A stretch of DNA of 64,000 nucleotides from Dromaius novaehollandiae (GCF_036370855.1 NC_088099.1:143361017-143425016); one strand, 5' to 3'. Numbered from the stretch's first letter, positions 1 through 13,170 are shown. Translations and numbers: made by a program. The notes: generated by a model not told the origin, from the letters alone.

Positions 1-2325
1 GCTGTTGCATCAGCTTTCGAGCACCCGTTTGGCAATGCAAAGGCCCGTTGGTTGCACGGTGGTAAGAGGGGGGAGGCAAGAGGGTGGCACGGCGGGAGGT
101 TGTGCCAGGGACCCCGCTGCCCTCCGCAGCTCCACGGGAGCGTTGCACAACCGCCGCCGCTGGCAGCAGCGCCTGTTTCCAGGGAGGGATGGTGCCAGCA
201 CAGTAGTAAGCAAAATCCTCTCCTTGGAGCACGTAAAGTGGGCTGCTGCTTGCGTCTCTGAATGACTAATTTGCCAGGGAAAGGCTGGTGCGATTCAATG
301 TTTATAAGCCTGCTAAACAGCTCTGTCTGAGCCGTCGTTGAAAGGCTGCCCTGGCTGACCACCTCATCTACGAGCAATGTTATGGAGTGTGGTTGCAGAG
401 GGAGAAGCTTTAGTGAACTCCAGATTTATCATTTTAAAATTGCATGCACTAGCTAAGCACTATCCAGCTTCTAAAATCCAGCCTTCAGACTTCCCAGGCG
501 GTGCTCCCCGGGGCAACGTTTTGGGAACTCGTGTTCTGCCAGGCTGGCCTGTAGCTGTTCATCTCCAGTTGCCTGGATGCACCCTTCACCTCGAGAAAGC
601 CCTGCCCGCGGATGGGAGCTGTGGGTGGCGGGGGATCTCGCGCAGGTGCCCTCACCCCCACACTGCATCTGGCTCTCGGGTTTCGCAGAGCAGTGCCGCA
701 GTTTCCTACCGGCCCTGAGCATCCGTGGGATGTGAGATGCTGCGGGAGGAGAGGGCAGCGGTGTGATGCTTGCCAAGCCCCACACTTGGCAGCATCCTGC
801 CCCGGGGCCCCTTCCCATGTGTTTTGGGGGAACGCTGCTCCGCGATCACACGCGTGTTCACCATGGCTCGCAGGCATGCCCAGCCCTGCTTTCCTGGCTG
901 TGTGGCTGGAGCGAGGGTGTGCCATGAGCTGGGCACTTGGGTTGGCTGGGAGAGCTGCAGAAGGTGCACTTGAGGGCTGCATTTTGGATAGCATCTCTGC
1001 ATCACAGGTACAGATTTACTCCAAGTTAGGAGGGTGTGTGCTCGTCTTCTGACCATTCTCAAAGCAGGCAGAGGTGGAACAGTTAATGAACGTGAAGAAT
1101 TTTGACAGGCTTTGACTGTGCAAATATATGGGAGACATCGAAAAAATACAAACATGCCTCTCTGTTTCTAGGTTTGTCTAGGGCTTCTCTCATCCACCTG
1201 CCAAGCGGGGCATGACTGGCCTCCGCTCTGCTCCCGCAAGGCCCGTGCCAGCCCCTGTTCACCATCCTCACTTGCACAGCAAAGGGTGCCCTGCGTGCCG
1301 TTCACCTGCAGAGCTGCTCCCGCGGCGGGGTAAAGCTTGTATTTTGTTATAGCAGTTTCCATCTAGGTCACTGTGCTGCCTTTATTCCCACTTACCCACT
1401 GCTCAGTGTGCGCAATGATAAATACCAGACGACAGAGCCTTTGCACAGTGCTGGCCTGAGGGGCGAAAAAGTATTTCTCTTTTTATATGGGAAGAGCTTA
1501 ATCCTTGGTAGGGCTTTTTGTTTGTTGTTTTTTTAATGCCCTCTTGGATCTGGCAGAGCAAAGCCTGTGTAGGGCCTGGGGCTGCTCATTTGCTTTTGGT
1601 GGCACAGCTTCGAGATTGCAGGATCAGCCCCAGTCTGCACATCCCTTGCACACGCTGGGGTAGTCCTCAAGCACGGCCTTGGCACCTTTCATAAGCAAAG
1701 TTAGATATAACCCCGAGCAGCAGAGTCTGAATTTCCTATACATGGCTAGATTAAGCATCTGTCATGGAGCTCAGCGCTGTGAATTATTTGTGAACTCTGG
1801 ATGTTGCCCATATCACACCGTGCCACGGCTGGCTGTTGCTGCGGCCTGCCTGTGGTGTTGAATTGCTTTGCCTTGTTCTTACATATTTCTGCAAAATCAC
1901 CTATGTCCTGCATGTCATATGCCAAACGAAGGTGGAAATCACCGTGTTTGTTTAGAATAACAGCTCAGCACCGGGAGCCTGACCTGGAGCTGCCTCCCAG
2001 CAGCAAGGTGCAGAGAGAGTCATCAGTGCAGCAAGGAGGTCTGCAGTGGCTGAGCCGCCTCTTCGGCTTCTGCAAAATCTCTGTAGGCTCCGAACAACTC
2101 TCTTTTCCAGACCGCAGTGCCCCAGACCCTGAGGAAAGTGGGAACATGCCATGAAAGGTTGGTGCAATTTTCTCTGGATGTACCAGTTCAGCGTTCAGCA
2201 GCTTTCGTGTGAGACAGGACGTTTTCATGACAGCTGTTTCCTCCTGTCAGGATCCGATAGTGCAGGCTCCCGAATGCCTTCGCTTTCTGTCAAATAACGC
2301 TGAAGATACTCAGGATATTGCAGGA
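1..2325. other. Non-coding stretch, no gene recognised
   Basis: I see no recognisable gene. Between about 377 and 1155 overlapping open frames of 110-170 codons run on both strands at once through a locally GC-rich patch. That is the usual picture for chance frames in stop-poor sequence, and none of the translations resembles a family I know. No transposon or tandem repeat stands out. Confidence 0.6.
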
Positions 2326-2340
2326 TAGTTGTTTGATCTG

Positions 2341-2380
2341 AATAATTGATTTAATCAGTATGTGATAAATAATTGATTAA
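2341..2380. promoter_or_regulatory. AT-rich homeodomain-type site cluster
   Basis: A 13-bp word, AATAATTGATTWA, occurs at 2341-2353 and again at 2368-2380 with one difference. Between them lies the palindrome TGATT-T-AATCA. TAATTG and ATTGATTA cores are typical targets of homeodomain proteins. The density suggests an enhancer fragment, but AT-rich DNA yields such words by chance and the factor cannot be named. Confidence 0.25.
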
Positions 2381-2420
2381 CTCTTGAACAACTGCTTGAT
2401 CACATCAGAACTCGATCATG

Positions 2421-4815
2421 CTGTACAATAGCTATAGCTATAGCCAGGCCATTCCCTGCAGGCTAGGGACAGACCGGCCAAAGAGAGGAGAAAATAAGTA
2501 GACTTTATTCAGGATCACACAGATGTTAGGGAGACTTTCTCTCTCCTGTATCCCGGCCTAACGCTCTCTCTCCTGAGCCGAACTTCCTTCAGTGGAGTTG
2601 TGGTCCATGCCCTTACCTTAGTTGCAGAATAGGTATGTGGTGTAAAGGAAGCCTCTATCTTCATCTACGATGAAAATTCAGTAGAGAAATTGGTTTTGGT
2701 TTTAGTATCTGAATGTTCTTGGTTGTGAGAGCATTATTTCATTGTGTTAGAACTGCTGTCATTTGTTTAAGTTTTTATATATCAGTTTATTATTCTACTG
2801 GTATTTTATTGCCAGGATCCTAAATGGTTAAAAGATTGGGCTTAGTCTAGACTGCAAGTGTAGATATGATGGTAGGCTTCCTGTTTCTTTAAACAGCCTT
2901 AATTTGTATCAGCTCATTTGACTTCCTTTGCAGATAAAATCAGCCCACTACTTTTTACATAGGGAGTGAAATATTGGCAGTGCCTGGACATTAGTATCAC
3001 TTCATATTGGATTGCAGAATTTGTTTACATTTTCTCTTGTGAAACCATCTGTTAAGAGGATTCTTGACCTTTTTTTGGGTAGTAATCTAATTTGAAAGAA
3101 TGGGGCTTAACAAATTTGAAACCCCAAGGTGATAGTTGGCATGTCTTTGCTACAGGGAGTTCAATTCAATCGTACTCCAAAGGGTTGTTAAAACTGAAAA
3201 TATTTTAGGAATGCAAACTCTGTTCTCAGGCTTACAAGGCCCACATGATCCAGCAGCATATTTTTCTTCTTTGCAATGTCCATTTGTAGAAGCCAGAGCT
3301 GTGCTTCCCTCCTTTGGAGTCTGTGAAACATCCAGCAGAATATGAGCACTCCTCCCTCCGTTTCTGAGAGGGCTTTTATGGAGAGAGGCAGCCAGTCCAT
3401 CTCGAAGGGCACCTGGTAGGTGGGAACTCACCTTACACGTGTGTCTTTTCTCAGATACGTTATCCCCAATGAGCTGTCCAGGCAATTTGATTTTATTTGT
3501 GAATAAGCACTACTTCAGGAGCCTTCTTTCACTGTACCGAATGCCATCACTTCTCACTGTCTGTAACGGGTACGGGTGTTCAGGAAGAGCTCAGCACCCT
3601 ACAGTGGCATCTGAGAGCTCAGAGTGGATTTCTTTGGTGGATGATTTCACAGTGGATGGGTGCTTTAAAGGGCGCACTAAAACCCAGCATCTGTGCAAGG
3701 CAGAGAGCTAAAGGATTTGATCTCTGTGGCTTTTTTCTTGCACGTTTTGCAGCATGGCTGCTGCAGTCTAACAACGCCTGCACTCTCTCTGAACTTGCTG
3801 TAGGCTGCAGGGATGAATGACAGAAGCCTAGGTCTGATTTTTCTTAAGCTTATTTAGCAGCATTCACTTCAGTCTCTAGTGGGTGTCAATAAAATCAGCC
3901 AGGCCTTATATCTGGACTAAATCTATGTGACTACTACAGAACTGGTACCCACTTATGTCAAATGAGGACTTGCACTATTTCATCTTCCCGAAATGTCCTA
4001 GATCAGCCTAGAAACTGTAGCACTTGATACTTAGATGCTTGTGGATGAGATCCAGACTGCTTACATCCCGGCAAGGCTGAGGCTTAGGCACCGAAGCTCC
4101 AGACAGCCTCCTGCTTTCTGGGACTGCATCCGTCAGCAAACCCTTCCCCGCTGGGTCCGCAGGGGCTCCGGGGGGCTCCCTTTCGGCTCACCTCGCATTT
4201 GGGGGAGATGGGCACTCTCTCCCGCCTTAAGTCTTGCTGCTATTCTTTGGGCAGCTGAACCCTAACTAAGCCCCTGGGGAAAAGCAGAAGTTGAGGCGTC
4301 TGTCTTTTGCCTTTGGGTTCAATGGATACGACGATGACCCAGAGAACAGAAAACCTGGGTTTTACATTCAGCAGTTTTAATAAGACAAAAAAGCCTAGCC
4401 AGAGAGTAAACTGGATAAGGATCTCTGTAATTGCACTGTATTCCTTCTTGTAGCTCCAGAGAGATGCACACTGCGAAATGAGAGTAACCTACTCTATTCC
4501 TAAGGCAAAACTGACAGCTCCGTATCAGTAATCTCTGAGGCTGTTTAGAAACACAGCTAAATGCTTGCCTGACTTGTGAGTTCAGAAACCGGAGCAGTGA
4601 GCAGCAGGGCTGTAGTGCTGTGTGGTGCTAAGGTTGCCTAACACTTTCCATTAAAGCAGCTCTGCTTCTGTTTCTTTCAACCTTGCCAATTCCAAACTCC
4701 TTGGGCCAAAGTTTTACATACCAGGTGTCTGCCTAAGGCTGATTAACTCTGGAAAATGTCAGCCAAAATGATTTAGTCATTTACAGGAACAAGGCGACAG
4801 GATCATTCAGGTGGG
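2421..4815. other. Non-coding stretch, no gene recognised
   Basis: This is AT-leaning sequence with only short frames (111 codons or fewer), stops in every frame and no recognisable repeat. A run of TAGCTA units (about 2428-2441) is the only local simple repeat I noticed. Confidence 0.6.
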
Positions 4816-5329
4816 CTGCCCATCTGGGAAATGCGGGAAAGGTTACCTCTGAGCAGCTCCTGCACCCCGGCTCCTGGAGCAGGCTCCCGTCGCTCCCGTC
4901 CCACCGTGCGTCAGGGAACAGCCTTCTGCCTGCCCCAGGGAAATGGCTCGGACGAGGACAGGCTTGTGCAGCCTCTCCCCTCCCAGAAGCCGAAGGAGCT
5001 GAGGCTTCCTGAGCGTGGTGGACACCCCTGTAACTCCTGGGGCCGAGCAGCCCCCCTGCACTGACGGCGGTGAGCTACCCAGGGCGCTCACAGTGCCCTG
5101 AAACTAAGGAGAGGAAATGGCTTTTCCTTCCCTCCTCCTGCCACAAGGCAGCACCAGGTGGAAGAGCTGAACAGGGCGCTGATCCTGGTGGAGGGACAAC
5201 CCACAGCAAGTCCAGGTCAGGTCTAGGGCGACACCGGGGCTAACAGGCCCGGGGCAGTGCAATGATTTTCTTCCCAGAACTGGCAGAAAAAAATATTCCT
5301 CTTCTCATCCTGCCCTTCCCGCCCAAGGA
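4816..5329. other. GC-rich non-coding stretch
   Basis: The sequence is locally GC-rich, with overlapping frames of 77-83 codons on both strands at about 4831-5091. No domain is recognisable. It leads into the CpG-rich patch that follows. Confidence 0.5.
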
Positions 5330-5520
5330 CATACGCATTTCGCCCTGCAAAGGGGGAAACAGAAGGTGGCTCTCCCTTGCGGACGCTGCCCCGGTCACGG
5401 CTGCCCGGGCAGATAACCACACGCGACGCCTGCCTTCGCCGAGCAGAGCAGGGGACGTCTGCGCCCGCAGGCTCCTGGCAGCCCCAGCCACGCGTGCCTG
5501 TTACGAACAGGGGACCGTCT
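5330..5520. promoter_or_regulatory. Small CpG-rich patch
   Basis: A hand count gives about 19 CpG dinucleotides in roughly 190 bp, far above the flanks, where CpG is scarce. Vertebrate DNA loses methylated CpG, so a retained cluster suggests an unmethylated element such as a weak promoter or enhancer, or simply a GC-biased patch. It is shorter than a standard CpG island. I saw no TATA box or clear splice donor at its edge. Confidence 0.35.
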
Positions 5521-5545
5521 ACCCTGTGCCAGTGCGTGCAATTTC

Positions 5546-6509
5546 ATATTGACTCCGCTTCATATGGGCTCAGGCAATGTGTGCCATCAGACACAGCAGT
5601 ACTAGGTTTGTGGAATAGAGCAGGAGATAGGTATTTCATAGTACGGATTAAAAATACCATTATCCAAATATACTGCAAAGCCTGCCAGCATGAATAGTAG
5701 TTTAGCAATAAGCTTTTCTGTGTCCTTTTTCCTTTCCTGTTTCTCTGGGACTACAACCCAGCTGCATTTCTTTGTGTCAGAATTTGGAAAACTTCAGTAT
5801 TGCATCCAGTCAGAGACACAAGCAGATCTGGCAGCGGTGGTGATCAGCTGTCCTCAAAGTGCGAGCCCAAGTGCCCAACACCAGAAAGTGGCAAAGATAA
5901 AGATGCTGGTGGCACCAAGGGGTACTGAAAAGATAAGGCATTGAAAATTGATGTCTTCTTTCTCTGAGTGGACACGCATAGCCCTGAACGTGCCACTGAT
6001 TGCTTCTTCCACTGTGTATAAGGATGCTTAAATCCAGCTGGGGAAAAAGCAGGTCTTTCTCCCCAGAAGGACAGCGCATTAGCATGCTGAATGGCTCATT
6101 CTCCACACAGCCTGTTCTCGCCTTCCTCGCCATTTCTTTTTGATCGCCTGTCAGCTTCGTAGGCTGCGCTCTCAGACAGAGCCTTGCTCATTCATGCGTT
6201 CCTCGTTTACTGAATTACTGTATTACTGGCAGTGAGGGCGTGCAGTAGCCCTCTCTTCTACCTTGTGCTAGGAATGAATGCCAGAGGAAAGTGTATCTGC
6301 GCTTACAAAAAAAGAAGGTAACAAGCTGTGTTGCACGGACAAGGTAGATGGTTTGCAACGTTCTCTAAAGCTGCGTGTTAAATTACAGAATATGCAGTGC
6401 AGGTAAGTGCAGCTAGGAAGGGGTTCCTGCTGAAAGACTGTATTTAAGGGAAAATAGGATTAGATTATATTAATTAAAACATATTCATATTTTTTTCCTT
6501 TTTTGACTG
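5546..6509. other. Non-coding stretch, no gene recognised
   Basis: Nothing recognisable. A frame at 5690-5944 begins with a hydrophobic run that mimics a signal peptide, but it has no family resemblance and lies in T-rich DNA that encodes Phe/Ser/Leu by composition. Confidence 0.55.
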
Positions 6510-6566
6510 ACTTGTTTATACTTCTCTAACTTGTTTATACTTCTCTAACTTGTTTCTACTCCTGTA
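6510..6566. repeat. 19-bp minisatellite, about three units
   Basis: The unit ACTTGTTTATACTTCTCTA is present twice exactly (6510-6528 and 6529-6547), followed by a third diverged unit to about 6566. The identical first two units suggest recent slippage or unequal exchange, so this is a candidate length polymorphism. No function is implied. Confidence 0.9.
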
Positions 6567-8445
6567 TACTAACCTGTTGGCATAGATGAATTTCCTGATG
6601 AATTCATTCTTTTCAGAGGTCCTGGAGATCACCTGGTACAGTCCTACCAGTTTTTCCAGTGCTGACTGCAGCCTTTAGAGCTGAGACACCTAGTCCCATT
6701 CCCCAGTGTATCACACACCTGCTGTAGCCCCCGCTGCTCGCTTGCACTTTGCGACATGGTGACCCTCTCCAACAGTAATTAGCAAATGGTAAAAAATAAA
6801 GAAGATCATAAATTCCTTGACGGTGATTTAATAACACTGCTGATTGTCAAAAACAAAATCACTTTCCAAGTGCAATTTAGCTTTTGTGTACCGTCCATGC
6901 CATTCGTGGACTGGGTGAGCGTCATGCAACTCTGGCTCTGGAATTGGAGCAATTGTCGCAACCTTTCCTTTTAATCAGTTTCTAAATCGTTTCACTTTTG
7001 GGTTCTCATGGCATCATTCTCAACCTGAATGTGCTATTAACGGTGCCTGCCTGTGGCTGGAGGAGGTTTCGATCACTACCACATTCGCAGAATGACAAAA
7101 AAAGCACAGCTGCTGCTGCAAAGCGGAGCGAAGTAATGAACCCGGTGGCTGCAGCCCCTCCCCAGCCCTCCTCCGAGGGCCAGCCGGGGCTTTCTGCTGT
7201 CCTTCTGCCTCTGCCTTGCTCTTCTCTGCAGCAAACAGGATCCCCCCAAGCCTTGGGGCAGTGCCAATATCTGAGTCTATCCGATCCCCTTTCGGCAGTG
7301 TGTAAGCCCATTTCCCAGGAACTGGTTCAGCCAATTCAGGAATTGGCTGTTCAGAAGGGAAACTGCAGAAGTTCTGGTGGTGAAACTGTGAAGCCGAGGT
7401 GAAACCCTTCTGCAGAAGTAATCGGACAACTCCTGGTGTGCCGGTACAACACACTTGTGCCATTTCAGTGACTGCAGCTCCAGGGCCAAGATGCAACAAA
7501 AGCTCCTGTGAAAGCTCTCCAAAGAGGCCTCCTCCTTCTGTGCAGATCACAGGAGTGGTTGCTGGGTTTGACAAAACCCAGTTCCTCTTTTGTATTTTGC
7601 TCGGGTCTGAGACCACTTCTGCTAGTGGGTGACTACTAGCATAATTTACTTATGTGGGTCTCTCTTGACTTCCCAAATCCTGTCACAGGCTTTTTAAACT
7701 TCTCCCTTTTGACCCCAGAGGGGCTATACAAGTCTCAGCTTGGGAAGCTTAGCACTACATCGGTCAGAGCTTTATCAAACTGTATGGCTGAGGAACTGAA
7801 ATACATACTTACTGGGTGATTTTTACCACTAATACAATTGTAAGTCTTTCCGGAAATACCCTTAAAACCAAGGGTTGGCCAACATAAAAGATGCAGCGCA
7901 GGTGACCGAGGGACAAGGTGGGGAGAGGGAGCATTTGCTCATTTGCAGCGTAGAGGAAGTCCAACCTGTGGTGTGGTGTAAAAGAGAAGGCAAAGGGGAA
8001 AATGACCTTGTAGTTTTGCATTTTTCTCAGCTGCTTGCATTGGATGCCTTTTATTTCCACCTTATAGATTGATCACTTCTATATGAAAAGAAATTGAAAG
8101 CATATAAATGATGAACTGGTTGCTGACTAGATGAAGTCTTTATACCTGTGATCTCAGAACAAATAACTCAGCTTTAACTAAACCTGAGATGATCTGGGAG
8201 AAATGCTTATTCTCACAAAAATACATACTTTTAAGAACCATTTTTTATAACATGCGGTTGTAAATAATTGTGGGCAGAATTTAGGTAGTCATCTGACTGT
8301 CTGATTTGTGGGTGACAGTGGGAATTTGCAGCTGTGGGATTTAAATCCCATTGAGTAACATAAAAAAACTAATCTGAAAAAAGGACATATATAAGGAGGC
8401 CAGATAAAGGCTGGGATGAAAATCAGATTCTACGTTTGATGATAA
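6567..8445. other. Non-coding stretch, no gene recognised
   Basis: The longest frame is 198 codons on the minus strand (7020-7616), overlapped by frames of 134 codons on plus and 101 codons on minus. None resembles a known protein. The local GC-rich patch (about 7140-7260) explains the lack of stops. I treat the region as intergenic or intronic. Confidence 0.55.
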
Positions 8446-8485
8446 CTTTAGGCTTCTGTCTTTTTAAGGACAGAAAAGACTAAAG
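8446..8485. other. Imperfect 40-nt hairpin
   Basis: CTTTAG (8446-8451) pairs with CTAAAG (8480-8485), and TTCTGTC (8454-8460) pairs with GACAGAA (8469-8475). The loop is 8 nt, with a small asymmetric internal loop of 2 versus 4 nt. The 13 bp of stem are too few for a typical miRNA precursor. It may be a chance fold or a remnant of an inverted-repeat element. Confidence 0.45.
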
Positions 8486-8489
8486 AGTG

Positions 8490-10145
8490 CAATAGCAACT
8501 GGTAGCTGGCTCCTGGCGATTTTAAAGTATTGTAGAGCTCTGAAGCACTTTAACGAGATTTATTGCATCTGCCAGAGTAATGTACAATAGGTCCTATATT
8601 GAGACGTTTCATGACTGTGACCTTCAGTGGAATATTTCTTTAGTTACATGGTCATCATATTGCTAATAAAGACAAAATGCTAGCCAGTCAGAAACAAACA
8701 CTTTACACTAGCTTAGGTATTGTTGAGACATTTATTTGAAAACATGTAATTTATCAGTTAGGCACTATTTTGTTTTGGGCAACTTAGCATGCACAGCAAC
8801 CCCATTTCAGCAGGAAGATCAGTATCAGAATATCATTTTGGAAAAACTGCATCCTAAAGAAAACAAATCAGCTGAAATAGTAGTCTTTTTATTTAAGCAG
8901 AAATTGGAAATATAGTAGAGGTTGATGTGACCAAGTACTGGATGATGCCTCAAAAATAAGAAAAGATGCTAAGGATGTATCTCATCAGTGCTCTGGGACA
9001 CATTAAGAGAATTATGTTGCTGGTTCATGACTTGCCAAATACTTTACAGACAAATGTTGAAATCCTCAAGGACCCTGTTAAATTCTCATAATTTCAAGCA
9101 GTCTAGTGTATTGTTGTGTTGAAGGTGCAGAGCACAGGGGTGATGACGGAGCCTTCAATCTGATAATCGTCAGCTCTCTGGTTTCCTTTGATCTAAAAAT
9201 AGTGTGCGTGTGCCCTGGTGGCACCCACCATGCTGCAGCCGGGCTCACAGAGCCGGTTCCCTTCCCTGCTCCAGCTCTTGCAGGAAGGGTAGTGTGCATC
9301 TTCCCACTGTGCCCTCCGGGACCTTGCCCCTTCCTAGTAAGCGGACAACCACAACTTGCAGCTCAGCTCTTCTCCCCTCCACATCCCTCATGCCAGGCAG
9401 GAACATTTTGGGAATCCTCAGGCTTTTCCCCCACGGATGGGGAAGTCACTCCAGAGCTATCTATCAATGCTTTTCCATATGTCTTAGGAACATATGGTGA
9501 CCCTAAACCCTCTCAGGACTGGTGGCTGGGGTCAGCAGCTTTCCAGCCTTCCCTTCTTCTGTGGAGGAAAGAAGTTTATGAGGTTTTTTTCACTCTTCAG
9601 ACATAAGCAGGGAGGAATATGAAGTTTTCAGCCGTCCCTTCAGCCCCCAAATTTAATGAGAAGAAAACCAAAGAGTCTTTCTTCCTGCCTATGAGGGTCG
9701 ATAGCTGGAAGTGGGGAGTTCCCGCAGGCACCTCCAGATGTGCTCTGCGGCTGCCGACAGGCAGGCTCACCTTCAGCCCAGCAGCTTGCATGGGGTGCGC
9801 AGGGGCCAGGGTCATGTACCCACCCTGGCAATCATGTCTTTGTGAACCTCCCTTTCCCAGGAGGATGGCCAGCAATAGCAGAGCTGCAGAGCTGTCTTCA
9901 CTAGAAGGTTAACACAGAGGTATGGGAAGCGACTCTGGGAGAGACAGGGAGAAAGTCTGTGAGCATCTCCCCCACTGCCACCTTCTCCTACTACCAAAGC
10001 CAGGCAGGGTTTCTGAAGAGCTTTCTCCCATGAGCAATTGGACACATGGCAGTCCCACTGCTTCCAGGACAAAAGAACAGATGCAGAACAGAATTCCCTT
10101 TAGGCAGTCAAAAATCATTTGTATAAACATATATATTTTTACTGA
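8490..10145. other. Non-coding stretch, no gene recognised
   Basis: AT-rich to about 9050, then a more GC-rich piece to about 10000 with a 166-codon plus-strand frame (9106-9606) and shorter frames in other registers. No recognisable protein, repeat or RNA gene. Confidence 0.55.
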
Positions 10146-10149
10146 TATC

Positions 10150-10495
10150 TGATAGAGAAGTTCCATTGCATAAGGCCGATATGTTAAGCTGATAAATTCT
10201 GGAAATTACATACACTGAGATTTGGCATTTTTGCTGATTTAATAAAACATATTCATTACCTTAATTTTCTGCCTCTTGATGCTAGTTGGTTGTATGCAGA
10301 GCTTAACAAAGCTGATTTAGTTAGATAACACAAACATCTTAATGCTTAAAAAGCCTAGTAGGCTTGAGCACTGGGAGCTGTCACAATAATCAACATTTTA
10401 TGCATTGAGATCCAGAAAGCCCTATGTGTGCTGAACGTGCCTATGTCATCGTGAAGACTGAAGCATGACAATAAATGATACTATATGACCACAGG
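10150..10495. promoter_or_regulatory. Enhancer-like AT-rich segment
   Basis: This is a stop-dense, low-CpG, AT-rich segment of high word complexity without simple repeats. It contains TTAATTTT, GATTTAATAAAA and GATTTAGTTAGATAA words. Such texture is common in conserved non-coding elements near developmental genes. The call rests on texture and motif density alone; no alignment was available. Confidence 0.2.
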
Positions 10496-10499
10496 TAAA

Positions 10500-12945
10500 A
10501 GGTAAGTCAGTGTCTTCTAGCTCTGAACAAAGTACTTCTGGCTAGAAAAGGACAACAGTGCCATAGCTAAAACATCTCTTTCTTGCTTTACCATGCCATT
10601 GGCCTCATCTCATCTTTCCTGATTTCTTGCTACAGTTCGAAGAAACACTACATGTGGCCCCCGGCTGAATGGTGAGCAGGGAGTGGTGGTGCATGAGGGG
10701 AGCTGCAGGCCAGTAGTCCCAGCCAGGCGTGCTCCCGGCCATCTGCCCCACCTGCAGCCGTGGTGCACCTCCACCTCCTTCCCTCCTTTCTCTGCTGGAC
10801 GGCTGGATACAGCCCTGCCAGCACCCTCATCAGCGCCTGCTGTGTGGGCAGGGCATGGGGCTGGGCATCCCGAGCCTGGACAGGGCTCCAAACCTTATGT
10901 AGGGCCAAGTGGCACCAAGTAGTCGTGGAAATGCAACACCACATTTAGGTCACACCAGCAGCTGGTGCCAAAAGGTGCTTCTGGAAGTATTGCAGAATGC
11001 CCGCTTTGCACAGCTACTTCCCAAAACAGGTCTAGGGTTGGAACAGAAATGTAGAAAGTCTTCTGAAATTGTTTGCTGATGTGAATAAACAGGGATGAGG
11101 CTGATTCTTCTCTCCAGGAGGAACCTATATTAAGGGTTGCCAGAGCATCCTCCACGGGAGGGCCTACGTCCTAGCCAGACTCTTTGCAGCCATGTGTGGC
11201 AGGTTGCAGGCTCTCACAGGCATGGTTCTTTCATTTTTTATGCCACGGGAAATAGGGTAAAAATAGAAAATGGCAGAGAGCATTAGAAATACTTTTCATG
11301 TGTGCCTAGTGTCAGAGCAAGGTCTCCCACTGCGTTTCAGCTCCATGCGGTTAGGGATCCAGCATGTGAAACCTGTTGGCATTTGACAAGTAATGTAAAT
11401 ATTGATCTGTGAAAAAGAAAGGTCTAGGCCAGTCTGGATTTAACTTCATGTTAAAACCTTGCTCCATTGATTTATCTTTGCCAGCTAGAATATATCAGAG
11501 AACTCCTTTAATGATTTTTTATGTCATAACATAGTTTATGACAGATCTGTTGGTCACAGTAACAAAATAGGTCACAGTCTGTGTAACTTCATAGAAGCTG
11601 ATCTGTAAGGACTGCACATTTATTCTGTAAGTAAAATACCTTAGTTCTTTTCCTATATGTTCATTTCCTATATGTTATGCTCTGACAAAGGAATTTCCAT
11701 GGCCATCTAGCCATCCTGTGGATGGCTTTTCTTTAATATACATGCTTCTGTTCTCTGATCGCTTTTGAAATGATTGAAGTTTGTATTAGAGCAATTTGCA
11801 AAGAGCATCTGTCTGTCTGAGTTATCATGTGGGTACCAAAGTATTTATTTCTGATGTTATACTGCTGTGTGAGATTGGTTCTTGGCACTGTATTTTCCAA
11901 GCATCTGCGAATGCTGTTTTCCTTGACATCTTCAATAAATGGACCAGAATATTGTGTAGATTTCTAGAGAGAAAATCTGTATGAATTAATTTCCTCTGGT
12001 ACTACTGTGGAAGGATATTACTTCCTTGTGTCAGCTTCACTTGAAGCGCTGACAAAAGAGAACTTCATTATTTTTGCATAGACAGCAGCTGCTAATACTG
12101 AAATAAAAACTGGGGAAATACCTGTTGTACTTGTTAACTTGGTGCATATGAATTACGAATGCAATCCTTTCTGGCATTTGCACCATTAGTTGAGTGTCAC
12201 AGTACACGACCATTGGTCTTTTCTCTATTTCATCCTGTGAAATCTTCGAAGGTTTTTTCTTCAACCTTTTGGCACCTTATGATGCTACAAATATTTTCTG
12301 TGTGTCCTTTTTACTTTTAGCAATATTTCTGACAAGACATATACATCAGCAGGCTAATTTGCGCCATGTATGTGCTGTGCATTTCAGTCCTGATACATGC
12401 TGGACTGTTGCACATGTATGCAAGATCTCCTGTATTAAATATGGCTAGCACCATATATCTATCACATCCAGTCATTTTCCCTTGGAACTAGGATACATTC
12501 CTATTGAGGTTTTTATATTGCTGCTTATCACTAAGGTTGGCTGAGTGCTCATTTTCAATAAAATTAATTTTAATATCACATATTCCCACTGAAATGTAAT
12601 TGTTTATCATGCAAAGATAGGAACAAATAGCCAGATTTTTAATGTTTTTTTTTCTGATGTGCTTGGATGCCACCTGTATATTAAATATATTGTTTGCAGT
12701 CAATAACACTGAGACAGCTTTGCTCTTAAGTTTTTTTAAAAAAGCAAACACACCTCTTTTGGGCGTTAACTAAATGTGGAACATTTCACCTCTAAGGGTC
12801 AAGCAACACAAAATCATGATTAAACAGAAGCAGAGTTCTACAGTGAAAACTGTTAAGCACCATAAATATCATTAATGCTATATATTACCTGCTTCTGATG
12901 GCATAGGCAGGGTTGTGATAACGTGAAGAAGTTTTGCACAGTGAC
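10500..12945. other. Non-coding stretch, no gene recognised
   Basis: A GC-richer patch at about 10640-10900 carries overlapping short frames on both strands. The remainder is AT-rich with frames under 90 codons. No repeat or gene is recognised. Confidence 0.55.
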
Positions 12946-12950
12946 CCCAG

Positions 12951-13170
12951 GACGTGGGGTCCCACCCCGCGCTGGCTGAACACGACGGTATCTTCAGCAG
13001 CCCGTCCTGAGCCGGGCCCCAAGGCACCGGGAAGCTGGCGGAGCGCGGGACCTTCAGCGAGGTGGTGACGCCGGCGGTGGGGCACCGCGAGCGTGCTGCG
13101 GCCGGGGAGCAGGGAGAGCCGCGTTTCGGCTGCTTTGCCCTCCGGCGGAGGTGAGTTTTGGGTGTCGCCA
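12951..13170 (+). promoter_or_regulatory. CpG-rich island ending in a consensus splice donor
   Basis: A hand count gives about 26 CpGs in roughly 215 bp, in sharp contrast to the AT-rich flanks. The plus strand ends in GGCGGAG followed by GTGAGT (donor at 13151). That arrangement resembles a CpG-island first exon and its 5' splice site. No ATG lies in the island. Two plus-strand frames stay open over its 3' part, one with about 20 consecutive codons ending in G or C around 13025-13090, but I recognise no protein. A minus-strand frame also covers it. It could be a promoter and 5' non-coding exon of an unannotated transcript, an orphan CpG island, or a GC-biased patch. Confidence 0.4.

Noticed and set aside
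5690..5944. Frame starting with a signal-peptide-like hydrophobic run
   Set aside because: The hydrophobic residues come from T-rich DNA, and the rest shows no conserved features.
7020..7616. 198-codon minus-strand frame as a gene
   Set aside because: It is overlapped by a 134-codon plus frame in a GC-rich patch, with no family resemblance.
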